From Herbiconiux daphne (lineage in GTDB: Bacteria > Actinomycetota > Actinomycetes > Actinomycetales > Microbacteriaceae): a stretch of DNA of 64,000 nt. Each line of letters begins with the position of its first letter. The first letter of the stretch is position 1. The notes beneath the pieces were generated by a model, which saw only the letters and a program-made list of their open reading frames with translations, was not told where the DNA came from and searched no databases. The stretch is taken from the NCBI RefSeq assembly GCF_024979295.1, contig NZ_JANLCJ010000011.1:1-64000 (forward strand), in the 5' to 3' direction. Made by a program: the position numbers and the translations under genes. Below are positions 1 to 8,814 of the stretch, one piece after another.

Positions 1-61
1 GACTCTCTGCGCCGATGGTACTGCAAGGGGGACCTTGTGGGAGAGTAGGACACCGCCGGAC
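1..61 (+). rRNA. rrf: 5S ribosomal RNA, 3' part (5' end outside window)
   Basis: The first 61 bases match the 3' half of an actinobacterial 5S rRNA: the loop with GCGCCGATGGTACTGCAAGG, the GGGAGAGTAGGAC segment, and the closing strand ending CCGCCGGAC. The 5' part, and presumably the 16S and 23S genes, lie upstream of the window. A strong stem-loop follows directly, as expected at the end of an rrn operon. The exact 3' end (about 60-62) is estimated from the family pattern. Confidence 0.9.
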
Positions 62-70
62 TTCTTTCGA

Positions 71-98
71 AAGAGGCCAGCCCTAGGGCTGGCCTCTT
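71..98 (+). terminator. rho-independent terminator of the rrn operon
   Basis: A perfect 28-base palindrome (AAGAGGCCAGCCCT and its complement) starts ten bases after the 5S rRNA and runs into a short T run (TTTT, 97-100). It separates the rRNA operon from tyrS, whose start codon is only about 30 bases further on. Confidence 0.9.
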
Positions 99-130
99 TT
101 GGTTTAACACGCCTAGTAGATTGGGCTCTC

Positions 131-1411
131 GTGGAACAGAAAAACGACCCGTCGTTCGCCGACATCTGGGAAGAGTTGAACTACCGGGGACTCGTGCACG
201 TGTCGACGGATGCCGCGGAGCTCAAGACGCTCCTGGCCGGCCCCCCGATCACCTTCTACTGCGGCTTCGACCCCACAGCCCCGAGCCTCCACCTCGGCAA
301 CCTGGTGCAGATTCTCGTCATGCGCCGCCTGCAGCTCGCCGGCCACAAGCCGCTCGGCCTCGTCGGCGGCTCGACCGGTCTCATCGGCGACCCCCGCCCG
401 ACGGCGGAGCGCACGCTGAACACCCGGGAGACCGTGGCTGAATGGGTGGGCTACCTGTCGGCCCAGGTGGCCCGCTTCCTCAGCTTCGAGGGCGACAACG
501 CCGCGCGCATGGTCAACAACCTCGACTGGACGGCGCCGCTCTCGGCCATCGACTTCCTGCGCGACGTCGGAAAGTACTTCCGGGTCGGAACGATGCTGAA
601 GAAGGATGCCGTGTCGGCACGCCTCAACTCGGATGCCGGCATCAGCTACACCGAGTTCAGCTACCAGATTCTTCAGGGTATGGACTTTCTCGAGCTCTAC
701 CGCACCTACGGCTGCGTGCTGCAGACCGGCGGCAGCGATCAGTGGGGCAATCTCACGAGCGGCACCGACCTGATCCACCGTGCAGAGCACGCGAGCGTTC
801 ACGCCATCGGCACCCCGCTCATCACCAACTCCGACGGAACGAAGTTCGGCAAGAGCGAGGGCAACGCCGTCTGGCTCGACCCGGCCCTGACCAGCCCCTA
901 CGCCTTCTACCAGTTCTGGCTCAACACCGACGACGCCGATGTCGTCGAGCGTCTCAAGATCTTCACGTTCCTCACCCGTGATGACCTCGAGCGACTCGAG
1001 CGCGCGGTGGAGGCGGAACCGTTCCGACGGGAGGCCCAGCGAACACTCGCGTTCGAGGTGACCTCTCTGGTGCACGGTGTGGCCGCGACCGAGGCCGCCA
1101 TCGCCGCGGCGGGAGCGCTGTTCGGGCAGGGTGAACTCGCCGAGCTCGACGCCGAGACTCTGGGCGCGGCCGTGGCGGAGTTGCCGTCGGCGAAGGCCAC
1201 CGCCGCGACATCCGTGGTTCAAGCCCTGCTCGACACGGGGCTCGTGTCGAGTCTCGGTGAGGCGCGACGCGCCATCGGGCAGGGCGGCGTCTACCTCAAC
1301 AACGAGAAGGTGGCCGACGACACCGCGACCCTCGAGGGCTCCGAGCTCGCCGGAGGGTTCGCGGTGCTGCGGCGAGGGAAGAAGACCCTCGCCGGAGTCA
1401 CCTTCAGCTGA
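131..1411 (+). CDS. tyrS: Tyrosyl-tRNA synthetase
   Basis: Class I aminoacyl-tRNA synthetase that charges tRNA-Tyr in the cytosol. The 426-residue product has the HIGH-type signature HLGN at residues 54-57 and the KMSKS-type signature KFGKS at 238-242. The C-terminal part contains an S4-like RNA-binding segment (AIGQGGVYLNNEKV). Length fits bacterial TyrRS (about 420-430). The reading frame is open back into the 5S gene; GTG at 131 was chosen because the upstream part would be translated 5S and terminator sequence. No clear Shine-Dalgarno site or T-box was seen. The gene overlaps the 3' end of the convergent gene at 1404 by 8 bases. Confidence 0.95.
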   Translation: MEQKNDPSFADIWEELNYRGLVHVSTDAAELKTLLAGPPITFYCGFDPTAPSLHLGNLVQILVMRRLQLAGHKPLGLVGGSTGLIGDPRPTAERTLNTRETVAEWVGYLSAQVARFLSFEGDNAARMVNNLDWTAPLSAIDFLRDVGKYFRVGTMLKKDAVSARLNSDAGISYTEFSYQILQGMDFLELYRTYGCVLQTGGSDQWGNLTSGTDLIHRAEHASVHAIGTPLITNSDGTKFGKSEGNAVWLDPALTSPYAFYQFWLNTDDADVVERLKIFTFLTRDDLERLERAVEAEPFRREAQRTLAFEVTSLVHGVAATEAAIAAAGALFGQGELAELDAETLGAAVAELPSAKATAATSVVQALLDTGLVSSLGEARRAIGQGGVYLNNEKVADDTATLEGSELAGGFAVLRRGKKTLAGVTFS

Positions 1412-2042
1412 CCTCGGCGGGAATCGCGGTCTCGGCGCTGACGTGCACCGAGCCGGGCAGGCGGATGCTGGTGATGCCGGGCTCTTCGCGGGCCGGCTTC
1501 TTCGGGGTGCGCAGCTTGGCGAGGGTCCAGCGCTTGTCGTCGCTGAGGTTCGGCATGGTGGCGAGGCGGAAATCGGCGACCTTGACGGCGGCCGACAGCG
1601 CGATGTCGCGGGCGTCGATGGTGGGGCCGACGTCGATGGTGACCACGCGGTGCACGACGGAGCCGTCGTCGCCGCGGAGGTGGGTGCTGAAGCGCACGAG
1701 CGCCGGGTCGTCAGGGCCGGTGGAGTTGTGGAACCCGACCTCTTCGATCCACGGGAAGCGGAGGTGACCCACCGCGATGGTCTTGGAGCCGTCGGTGCCG
1801 AGGCGGCGGAGCAGCACGCGGGCGTTCGTCACGGCGATCGTGGTGTCGCCGCTCTCGGCGGCCGCGGGCGCCGGTTCGATCGGGGTCTCGTTGTCGTCGA
1901 CCCGAACGGCGGCGACGGGAAGCCATTTCACCCTGCCGCCGTCGCGATCTTCACTGGCGATCGAAAGCCGTGCATCGACCGTGGGGTAGAGCGCATCACG
2001 CGCATCACCCGGACCTCGTGTCGCCATAACCGTGTACACCAT
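1404..2042 (-). CDS. Conserved hypothetical protein (212 aa)
   Basis: No family was recognised with confidence. The protein is soluble, without signal peptide or membrane segments. A central stretch (about residues 65-105) alternates hydrophobic strands and contains TTIAVTNARVLLRR, which resembles the beta strands of bacterial PH-like domains; this is only a suggestion. The C-terminus is basic and proline-rich. The ATG at 2042 has a good ribosome site (AGAGAGGA) upstream on the minus strand. It converges on tyrS with an 8-base overlap and no terminator between them. Confidence 0.65.
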   Translation of the reverse strand: MVYTVMATRGPGDARDALYPTVDARLSIASEDRDGGRVKWLPVAAVRVDDNETPIEPAPAAAESGDTTIAVTNARVLLRRLGTDGSKTIAVGHLRFPWIEEVGFHNSTGPDDPALVRFSTHLRGDDGSVVHRVVTIDVGPTIDARDIALSAAVKVADFRLATMPNLSDDKRWTLAKLRTPKKPAREEPGITSIRLPGSVHVSAETAIPAEVS

Positions 2043-2061
2043 GGGTGTTCCTCTCTTGCGA

Positions 2062-4377
2062 CTATCTGTCTCTTGACACTAACGTGTACCGGTTGAGGGT
2101 TGACCCGTTCGACCATTCCAATCCGAGCTCGATTTCGTGCCGGCCGTGCAGACCGGCCGCCGGGAGGTCGATGTCGAGGACGGTCGACGTGACGTCGCTG
2201 GGCGACAGCGTCGCGTAGATGTGCTCGGCGAGGACGGTGGCGGCGTCGGTGCCGGGGTCGAGGGTGACCTGCAGGGCGGCATCCGTCAGTGCGCGGCCGG
2301 TGTCATTCACGACGTGCACCGTGACAGCCTGCGCGCCTGGCCGCAGGGCGTCGTCGTGGTCGAGGAGGAACGCCTGCACCGGCGCCATGGCCGTGCGGAG
2401 CGCGTCGTAGGCGGGTTTGGTGACCCGATCGTGGTCGACGACCGACCAGGTGATCGACGGCCAGCAGTCGTTGAACGCGAACAGGTGCAGTCCGTGCCCC
2501 GGCGCCCCCTTCCGCGCCCGGATGAACTCCACGTGGTGCCGCACCAGCTCGGACTGGTGCCGCTGGCTCGACTCGATCAACTCGTCGACGGTCGCGGCCT
2601 CGGGGTTGTGCCGCTGGAGCAACGCCGGCTGCCCGCATCGGCGGGCGATCGTGGCCCAGTCGATCGGCGCGTCGCAGTCGAGGAACCGCTCGAGCAGCTC
2701 GCGCCGGGGCAGCGACTGGCCGCCGAACTCGGTGACGAGCTGGAAGTCGTCGAGCGGGAGGTCGGCGATCGTGTCGAGGCCTCCGAAGTACCAGCCGGGA
2801 TACATGTGGGTGTCGCGCCGCCAGTCGCTCCGCCGCTCGAGTCGTTCGGCAGTCTCGCGGCTCCAGAAGAACGAGCGGGTGGGGTGCACGTCGTCGTGCG
2901 GCTCGTAGGAGATGGCGGCATTGCCGAGGTTCGCGATGCGCGAGGGGTCGGCATCCGTCGCCCGCCGCACCAGGGCGGCGCAGAGCTTCTCGGCGTTCGC
3001 CTCGCTCGGCTGCGAGCCGAGGTTCCAGATGACGACGCCCGGGTGCTCGTGCAGGCGGTCGAGCAGCTGGTCGAACTGGCCGAGGGCGCGGCGAACGGTG
3101 TCGCCCGAGGTGTCGGCCATGAGCCAGACCGGGAAGTCCTGGTAGACCGCGATGCCCTGCCGGTCGCATTCGGCATAGAACGCGTCGGCCTCGACGTGGC
3201 AGAACGGATGCGCGACGTTGAGGTTGGCCTCTCGCAGCAAGGTGACGTCGGTGGCGTAGCGCTCGGGCGTCATCGACGAGAGGTCGAGGTCGGAGAGGTA
3301 GTTCGCGCCGCGCTGGTAGAACGGAAGGCCGTTGAGCTCGGTCGACCAGCCGGCGCCGCGGGTGATGCTGCGGAAACCGGTGGTCCAGCGCACGTCGTCG
3401 AGAACGGTGCCGGCGGCGTCGGTGACCGTGAGGGTCACGTCGTAGAGGCGGGGGGCACCGAGATCCCAGGTGTACCAGAGGCGCGCCGGCATCGTGAAGT
3501 CGACGGTCGCGGTGCGCCGGCCGCCGTGCACGACGACGGAGGTGCTGCCGGATGCTGCGGGGGCGTCGAAGCCCGACGGAGCGATGCTCCAGGCCAGGGT
3601 GACCCCGCCAGGAGGGCTCATGACGGCGGCGGTGTCGGCCGCGGTGAGGGCTGCCGTGCGGGCGGCCGTGAGGGTTGCCGTGATGGTGCCCGACACCTCG
3701 ACCAGAGCGTCGCCGTCGGTCGACGGCGACAGTGCGGCGACGGAGTAGTCGACGCGCGGGCCGCCGGCCGAGGACCAGTCGTCGACCGAGACCGCGGCGA
3801 GTCGCACAAGAGTGACGGCGCCCCAGATGCCCGCGGGTTTGTGGTCGGGGTCGTTCATGTCCCAGCGGCCGAGCGCCCCGACGAAGTCCCGTTTGAACTG
3901 GCCCATCTGGTCTTCTTCGCCGAGCACGTCGGTGGCGCGCACGACCCGCACCACGAGGTCGTTGACCGGCCGGAGCTCACCCGTGACCTCGAACGAGAAC
4001 GCGCCGAAGTAGCCCTCGTGACTGCCCAGGTAGTGGCCGTTGAGCCACACGTCGGCGAGGTAGTTGACGCCCTCGAAGCGCAGCACGGTGCGGAGCGAGG
4101 CATCGGCGGCCGCCGCGTTCGCGAGCCCGTCGCCGGCGTCGAACGACCGCCGGAACCACACGACGTCGCCGTCGGCCTCAGGGCGCGGCCATCGGCCGGG
4201 AACGGCCGTCGCCGCCCAACCGGTCGTGGTGCCGGCGGGCGGTTCGGGCCAGCGGGCATCGTGCGCGTGCGTGTAGGCGAGCTGGGCGGGGTAGTGCTCG
4301 CCGAGGTCGTGCGGGTCGGCCCGCCAGAGCCACTCCCCCGCGAGATCGAGGGTGCGTCGGGTGGTGGAGGTGAGCAT
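2062..4377 (-). CDS. Glycoside hydrolase family 2 protein (beta-mannosidase/beta-galactosidase-like), altered acid/base residue
   Basis: A 771-residue intracellular protein with GH2 layout: an N-terminal jelly-roll sugar-binding domain (about 10-190, with VWLNGHYLGSHEGYFGAFSFEV), an immunoglobulin-like domain (about 200-310), a TIM barrel (about 315-620) and a C-terminal beta domain. The nucleophile is visible as TEFGG with Glu550. At the acid/base position the usual LGNEP reads LGSQP, so the expected Glu is Gln456. Activity and substrate are therefore uncertain. ATG 4377 is preferred over a TTG at 4389. The gene is divergent from a GntR regulator; the gap holds two TGTATACA octamers that probably control both directions. 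Confidence 0.85.
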   Translation of the reverse strand: MLTSTTRRTLDLAGEWLWRADPHDLGEHYPAQLAYTHAHDARWPEPPAGTTTGWAATAVPGRWPRPEADGDVVWFRRSFDAGDGLANAAAADASLRTVLRFEGVNYLADVWLNGHYLGSHEGYFGAFSFEVTGELRPVNDLVVRVVRATDVLGEEDQMGQFKRDFVGALGRWDMNDPDHKPAGIWGAVTLVRLAAVSVDDWSSAGGPRVDYSVAALSPSTDGDALVEVSGTITATLTAARTAALTAADTAAVMSPPGGVTLAWSIAPSGFDAPAASGSTSVVVHGGRRTATVDFTMPARLWYTWDLGAPRLYDVTLTVTDAAGTVLDDVRWTTGFRSITRGAGWSTELNGLPFYQRGANYLSDLDLSSMTPERYATDVTLLREANLNVAHPFCHVEADAFYAECDRQGIAVYQDFPVWLMADTSGDTVRRALGQFDQLLDRLHEHPGVVIWNLGSQPSEANAEKLCAALVRRATDADPSRIANLGNAAISYEPHDDVHPTRSFFWSRETAERLERRSDWRRDTHMYPGWYFGGLDTIADLPLDDFQLVTEFGGQSLPRRELLERFLDCDAPIDWATIARRCGQPALLQRHNPEAATVDELIESSQRHQSELVRHHVEFIRARKGAPGHGLHLFAFNDCWPSITWSVVDHDRVTKPAYDALRTAMAPVQAFLLDHDDALRPGAQAVTVHVVNDTGRALTDAALQVTLDPGTDAATVLAEHIYATLSPSDVTSTVLDIDLPAAGLHGRHEIELGLEWSNGSTLNRYTLVSRDR

Positions 4378-4413
4378 GGTGAAACTCAATCACATCGGCG
4401 GCGGCATCCGTTG

Positions 4414-4421
4414 TGTATACA
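4414..4421. promoter_or_regulatory. Candidate GntR operator, site 1 (TGTATACA)
   Basis: Palindromic octamer TGTATACA in the gap between the GH2 gene and the GntR gene. FadR/FCD-type GntR proteins commonly bind short TGTATACA-like palindromes. It lies close to the GH2 start, where a bound repressor could block transcription. Confidence 0.6.
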
Positions 4422-4474
4422 GAGTGACCGTGGGGGCGTTGAATTCGAGAGGGATGGAGCGTACGCTGGCATCA

Positions 4475-4484
4475 ATGTATACAT
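4475..4484. promoter_or_regulatory. Candidate GntR operator, site 2 (ATGTATACAT)
   Basis: Perfect 10-base palindrome ATGTATACAT, 62 bases from site 1 (about six helical turns) and just upstream of the GTG of the GntR gene. The position suggests autoregulation of the gntR-prpDBC transcript; two sites on one helix face would allow looping. Confidence 0.65.
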
Positions 4485-4500
4485 CAGGGGTGAGGGCGTA

Positions 4501-5214
4501 GTGGCCCGCGCCAGCGAGATCGCCTACGAGGCATTGCGCGCCGAGATTCTCTCGTGGGAGCTCGTGCCCGGCTCGGTGCTCGCTGAGGTCGAGCTCTCGA
4601 GCCGCCTGGGCATCTCGCGCACACCGGTGCGCGAGGCTCTGGCCCGACTCGTCGGCGACGGTCTCGCCGAGCCGCTCGGCGGCCGCGGCCTGGTGGTGTC
4701 GCCGGTGTCGGCCGAGAACGTCACCGAGCTGTTCGAGCTGCGGCAGGCGCTCGAGGCCCAGGCCGCGGCCCTGGCCGCCGAGCGGCGTGATGCGGCGCGA
4801 TTCGTGGCGCTGCAGAACGAGTTCCGCGAGGTGCCCCTGCTGCTCGCCGACCCCGATCCCGGCCGGCACGCCTATTACGACCTGGTCGCCCGATTCGACG
4901 ACGCCGTCGACCAGGCGGTGCAGAACCCCTTTCTCGTGTCGGCGCTGAACGCCGTGCGCACCCATCTGGTGCGCATCCGTCGGCTGTCGCACGACAACCC
5001 GGCACGCCTGCTCGAGGCGGCCCGCGAACACCTGCTGATCGTCGACGCCATCGTCGACGGAGACCCTCGTCTGGCGGCCGACGCCACGCGCGTGCACCTC
5101 TACCGGAGCCTGCGATCGACGCTCGGCTCGCTCGTGGCGCAGAGCGACGTTGAGCACGACGACCACCCCATTCCCACCCTCATCACGACAACGAAGGATG
5201 CGACGACCCGATGA
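4501..5214 (+). CDS. GntR family (FCD-type) transcriptional regulator of the methylcitrate operon
   Basis: 237 residues. An N-terminal winged helix (about 5-70) carries the GntR signature LGISRTPVREALARL. An all-helical FCD-type ligand domain (about 80-215) follows. GTG 4501 was chosen because the domain begins immediately after it; the frame stays open far upstream only as a shadow of the GH2 gene. The stop overlaps the prpD start as ATGA (5211-5214), so the regulator is co-translated with the methylcitrate genes. The likely effector is a methylcitrate-cycle intermediate (inference). Confidence 0.88.
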   Translation: MARASEIAYEALRAEILSWELVPGSVLAEVELSSRLGISRTPVREALARLVGDGLAEPLGGRGLVVSPVSAENVTELFELRQALEAQAAALAAERRDAARFVALQNEFREVPLLLADPDPGRHAYYDLVARFDDAVDQAVQNPFLVSALNAVRTHLVRIRRLSHDNPARLLEAAREHLLIVDAIVDGDPRLAADATRVHLYRSLRSTLGSLVAQSDVEHDDHPIPTLITTTKDATTR

Positions 5215-6719
5215 ATCTGCATGAGGTGCGCGTGCACCGAAGCGACGAGAACCTCGCCCGCGAAGACCAGCTCGCCTACAAGATCGCCGAGGTGGCGGCC
5301 GACCCCGTCGAGGTGACCGAGGAGGTCACCGAGATGGTGATCAACCGCCTGATCGACAACGCCGCCGTGGCGACCGCGTCGATCGCGCGCGCGCCCGCCA
5401 TCGCGGCGCGCGCCCAGGCGCTCGACCACCCCTACAGCCCGGGCTCGACCGTGTTCGGGGTCGACGGCCGGTTCGGCCCGGAGTGGGCCGCGTGGGCCAA
5501 CGGCGTGGCCGTGCGCGAGCTCGACTACCACGACACCTTCCTCGCGGCGGAGTACTCCCACCCGGGCGACAACATCCCGCCGATCCTCGCCGTGGCCCAG
5601 CACGTGGGTCGCTCGGGCGCCGATCTGGTGCGGGGCATCGCCACCGGCTACGAGGTGCAGGTCGACCTGGTGAAGGCCATCAGCCTGCACAAGCACAAGA
5701 TCGACCACGTCGCGCACCTCGGCCCGTCGGCCGCCGCCGGCATCGGCACGCTGCTCGGTCTCGACGTGGAGACGATCTTTCAGGCCATCGGGCAGGCGCT
5801 GCACACCACCACCGCCACCCGGCAGTCGCGCAAGGGCGAGATCTCGACCTGGAAGGCGTACGCCCCGGCGTTCGCCGGAAAGATGGCCGTCGAGGCCGTC
5901 GACCGGGCGATGCGCGGGCAGACCAGCCCGACGCCGATCTACGAGGGCGAGGATGGCGTGATCGCCTGGCTGCTCGACGGGCCCGACGCACGCTACGAAG
6001 TGCCGTTGCCGGCGGCCGGAGAGGCGAAGCGCGGCATCCTCGACACCTACACGAAGGAGCACTCGGCCGAATATCAGGCGCAGGCCTGGATCGACCTGGC
6101 CCGCAAGCTGCACCACGAGCATCCGGAGCTCGTCGACCCGGCGAACATCGGCAGTGTCACCATCCACACCAGCCACCACACCCACTTCGTGATCGGCTCG
6201 GGCGCGAACGACCCGCAGAAGTACGACCCGACGGCCTCGCGCGAGACGCTCGACCACTCCATTCCCTACATCTTCACCGTGGCGCTGCAGGACGGCCGGT
6301 GGCACCACGTCGACTCCTACGCTCCCGAGCGCGCGGGCCGCCCCGACACGGTCGAGCTCTGGAACAAGGTGCACACCCTCGAAGACCCCGAGTGGACGCG
6401 CCGCTACCACTCGAACGACCCCGCCGAGAAGGCATTCGGCGGCCGGGTCGAGATCGTGCTCGCCGACGGCACCACCATCGTCGACGAGATCGCGGTGGCC
6501 GACGCCCACCCGCTCGGCGCGCGTCCGTTCGCCCGCGCCGACTACGTGCAGAAGTTCGTGACCCTCGCCGAGGGCGTGGTGGAGCAGGCCGAGATCGACC
6601 GGTTCCTCGAGCTCGTGCAGCGTCTGCCCGAGCTGCGTGCCGACGAGCTCGGCGGCCTCACGGTGACCGCGCGACCGGGCCTGCTCGAGTCGTTCCCCAC
6701 CCCGAAGGGATTGTTCTGA
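5211..6719 (+). CDS. prpD: 2-methylcitrate dehydratase (MmgE/PrpD family)
   Basis: 502 residues, typical length for PrpD. The enzyme dehydrates 2-methylcitrate to 2-methyl-cis-aconitate in propionyl-CoA catabolism. The MmgE/PrpD pattern is seen in the N-terminal helical domain (VINRLIDNAAVATASI; ELDYHDTFLAAEYSHPGDNI), the central region KHKIDHVAHLGPSAAAGIG, and a lysine-rich turn ATRQSRKGEISTWK. Its start overlaps the GntR stop by four bases and its stop overlaps the prpB start by one base (TGATG), so the operon is tightly coupled. The specific substrate is assigned from the prpB and prpC neighbours. Confidence 0.92.
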   Translation: MNLHEVRVHRSDENLAREDQLAYKIAEVAADPVEVTEEVTEMVINRLIDNAAVATASIARAPAIAARAQALDHPYSPGSTVFGVDGRFGPEWAAWANGVAVRELDYHDTFLAAEYSHPGDNIPPILAVAQHVGRSGADLVRGIATGYEVQVDLVKAISLHKHKIDHVAHLGPSAAAGIGTLLGLDVETIFQAIGQALHTTTATRQSRKGEISTWKAYAPAFAGKMAVEAVDRAMRGQTSPTPIYEGEDGVIAWLLDGPDARYEVPLPAAGEAKRGILDTYTKEHSAEYQAQAWIDLARKLHHEHPELVDPANIGSVTIHTSHHTHFVIGSGANDPQKYDPTASRETLDHSIPYIFTVALQDGRWHHVDSYAPERAGRPDTVELWNKVHTLEDPEWTRRYHSNDPAEKAFGGRVEIVLADGTTIVDEIAVADAHPLGARPFARADYVQKFVTLAEGVVEQAEIDRFLELVQRLPELRADELGGLTVTARPGLLESFPTPKGLF

Positions 6720-7624
6720 TGCTGTATTCCACCATTCCGGCCGCCGAGAAGCGCGCCGCCTTCCGCGCCGCCCTGAACTCGGGCGTGCTGCAGCGGATGC
6801 CGGGGGCGTTCAACCCGCTCTCGGCGCGACTGATCGAGGAGAAGGGCTTCGAGGGCGTCTACATCTCGGGCGCGGTGATCGCCGCCGATCTCGGTTTTCC
6901 TGACATCGGGCTGACGACCCTCTCCGAGGTCGCCGGGCGCGGTGCGCAGATCGCCCGCATGACGAACCTGCCGACGTTGATCGACGCCGACACCGGGTTC
7001 GGCGAGCCGATGAACGTGGCCCGCACCGTGCAGACGCTCGAAGACGCGGGCATCGCCGGGTTGCACATCGAGGACCAGGTGAATCCGAAGCGCTGCGGCC
7101 ACCTCGACGGCAAAGCGGTCGTCGATGCCGACACGGCCGTGAAGCGCATCCGGGCGGCGGCGGATGCGCGGCGCGACCCGAACCTGCTGATCATGGCGCG
7201 CACCGACATCCGGGGCGTCGACGGCCTGGGTGCCGCGATCGATCGGGCCAAGCAGCTCGTCGATGCCGGCGCAGACGCGATCTTCCCCGAGGCGATGGCC
7301 GACCTCGGCGAGTTCGAGGCCGTGCGGGCGGCCGTCGACGTGCCCCTGCTCGCGAACATGACCGAATTCGGCAAGAGCGAGCTGTTCACCAATCAGCAGC
7401 TGGCCGACGTGGGCGTCAACCTCGTGATCTACCCGGTGTCGCTGCTGCGCATCGCCATGGGTGCGGCCGAGCGCGGCCTCGACCGCCTGGTCGACGAGGG
7501 ATCGCTGAAGGGCGAAGTCGCGCAGATGCAGACGCGCGCCCGGCTCTACGAACTGCTTGACTACGAGGCGTACAACGCCTTCGACACATCCGTGTTCAAC
7601 TTCGATGTTCCGGCCGCTCGCTGA
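6719..7624 (+). CDS. prpB: Methylisocitrate lyase
   Basis: 301 residues of the PEP mutase/isocitrate lyase superfamily; splits 2-methylisocitrate into pyruvate and succinate. The catalytic motif KRCGH is present (Cys126), with the metal-binding stretch IDADTGFG and the later IEDQVNPK. ATG 6719 overlaps the prpD stop. A 35-base gap with a GAAGGAG ribosome site separates it from prpC. Confidence 0.95.
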   Translation: MLYSTIPAAEKRAAFRAALNSGVLQRMPGAFNPLSARLIEEKGFEGVYISGAVIAADLGFPDIGLTTLSEVAGRGAQIARMTNLPTLIDADTGFGEPMNVARTVQTLEDAGIAGLHIEDQVNPKRCGHLDGKAVVDADTAVKRIRAAADARRDPNLLIMARTDIRGVDGLGAAIDRAKQLVDAGADAIFPEAMADLGEFEAVRAAVDVPLLANMTEFGKSELFTNQQLADVGVNLVIYPVSLLRIAMGAAERGLDRLVDEGSLKGEVAQMQTRARLYELLDYEAYNAFDTSVFNFDVPAAR

Positions 7625-7659
7625 GCGCTCGCGGCAGCACCCGCTCACGAAGGAGTGAA

Positions 7660-8775
7660 ATGACAACCGAACCAGAGATCCGCAAGGGGCTCGCCGGCGT
7701 GGTCGTGGACTACACCGCGATCTCGAAGGTCAATCCCGAGACCAACTCGCTGCTCTACCGCGGCTACCCCGTGCAGGAGCTCGCCGCGTCGTGCTCGTTC
7801 GAGGAGGTCGCCTACCTGCTCTGGAACGGCGAACTGCCGAACGCCGAGCAGCTCGCCGCGTTCGCGGCCGACGAGCGGTCGCAGCGCTCGCTCGACGACG
7901 CCGTGAAGCGCGTAATCGACGAACTGCCCCTCACGGCGCATCCGATGGACGTGGTACGCACCGCCGTCAGCGTGATCGGCGCGCTCGACCCCACGTGGGC
8001 GGACGCCTCGCCCGAGGGCAACCTCACGAAGTCGGTGTCGCTGTTCGCCAAGCTGCCGGCGATCGTGGCCTACGACCAGCGGCGGCGACGCGGACTCGAC
8101 CTCGTCGAGCCCGACGCGGAGCTCGGCTACTCGGCCAACTTCTTGGCGATGACGTTCGGCGAGGTGCCGTCGAAGGTCGTGGTCGACGCGTTCGACGTGT
8201 CGATGATCCTCTATGCCGAGCACTCGTTCAACGCCTCGACCTTCACGGCACGCGTGGTGACGTCGACCCTCGCCGACCTCTACTCGGCCGTGGTGGCGGC
8301 GATCGGCGCCCTCAAGGGGCCGCTGCACGGCGGCGCGAACGAGGCCGTGATGCACATCTTCGACGAGATCGGCTCGGCCGACCGCGCCGAGGAATGGCTG
8401 GATGCCGCGCTCGCCGAGAAGCGCAAGATCATGGGCTTCGGCCACCGCGTCTACAAGAACGGCGACTCGCGCGTTCCCACGATGAAGGCCGCGCTCGACA
8501 CCCTGATCGTGGAGTACGACGCGCCCGAGCTCGGCGAGCTCTACACGGCCCTGGATGACGCGATGCAGAACCGCAAGGCGATCAAACCGAATCTCGACTA
8601 CCCGTCGGGCCCGGCCTACCGCCTGATCGGGTTCGACACCGAGATGTTCACTCCCCTGTTCGTGGCCAGCCGGGTCACCGGCTGGACCGCGCACATCATG
8701 GAGCAGCTCGCGTCGAACGCGCTGATCCGCCCGTTGAGCCTCTACAACGGTGTGCCGGAGCGGCATCTGGAGTGA
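7660..8775 (+). CDS. prpC: 2-methylcitrate synthase (citrate synthase family)
   Basis: 371 residues, the short citrate-synthase type. It condenses propionyl-CoA with oxaloacetate. Catalytic residues are in place: His223 in GPLHGGANE, His262 in GFGHRVYK, and Asp313 in NLDYPSG. The methylcitrate rather than citrate role is inferred from its place as the last gene of gntR-prpD-prpB-prpC. The ribosome site AAGGAGTG precedes the ATG. No terminator was seen before the antiporter gene 39 bases later. Confidence 0.93.
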   Translation: MTTEPEIRKGLAGVVVDYTAISKVNPETNSLLYRGYPVQELAASCSFEEVAYLLWNGELPNAEQLAAFAADERSQRSLDDAVKRVIDELPLTAHPMDVVRTAVSVIGALDPTWADASPEGNLTKSVSLFAKLPAIVAYDQRRRRGLDLVEPDAELGYSANFLAMTFGEVPSKVVVDAFDVSMILYAEHSFNASTFTARVVTSTLADLYSAVVAAIGALKGPLHGGANEAVMHIFDEIGSADRAEEWLDAALAEKRKIMGFGHRVYKNGDSRVPTMKAALDTLIVEYDAPELGELYTALDDAMQNRKAIKPNLDYPSGPAYRLIGFDTEMFTPLFVASRVTGWTAHIMEQLASNALIRPLSLYNGVPERHLE

Positions 8776-8814
8776 AGTCGGGTTGACTGAGCCCTGACCG
8801 GGGAGGTGGGGCGG

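Noticed and set aside
62..131. T-box or tRNA between 5S rRNA and tyrS
   Set aside because: Only a terminator hairpin and about 30 bases are present; no tRNA cloverleaf or T-box core.
113..1222. Long minus-strand frame opposite tyrS
   Set aside because: Third-position GC bias opens antisense frames across real genes; the translated sequence is low-complexity and Arg/Gly/His rich with no motif.
2137..4500. Plus-strand frame running through the GH2 gene into the GntR gene, as if a large fusion
   Set aside because: It is antisense to a well-supported GH2 gene; the GntR domain starts cleanly at GTG 4501 after the operators.
5100..6509. Long minus-strand frame opposite prpD
   Set aside because: Shadow frame: repetitive Val/Gly/Arg composition, no domain, and it contradicts a complete prpD gene.
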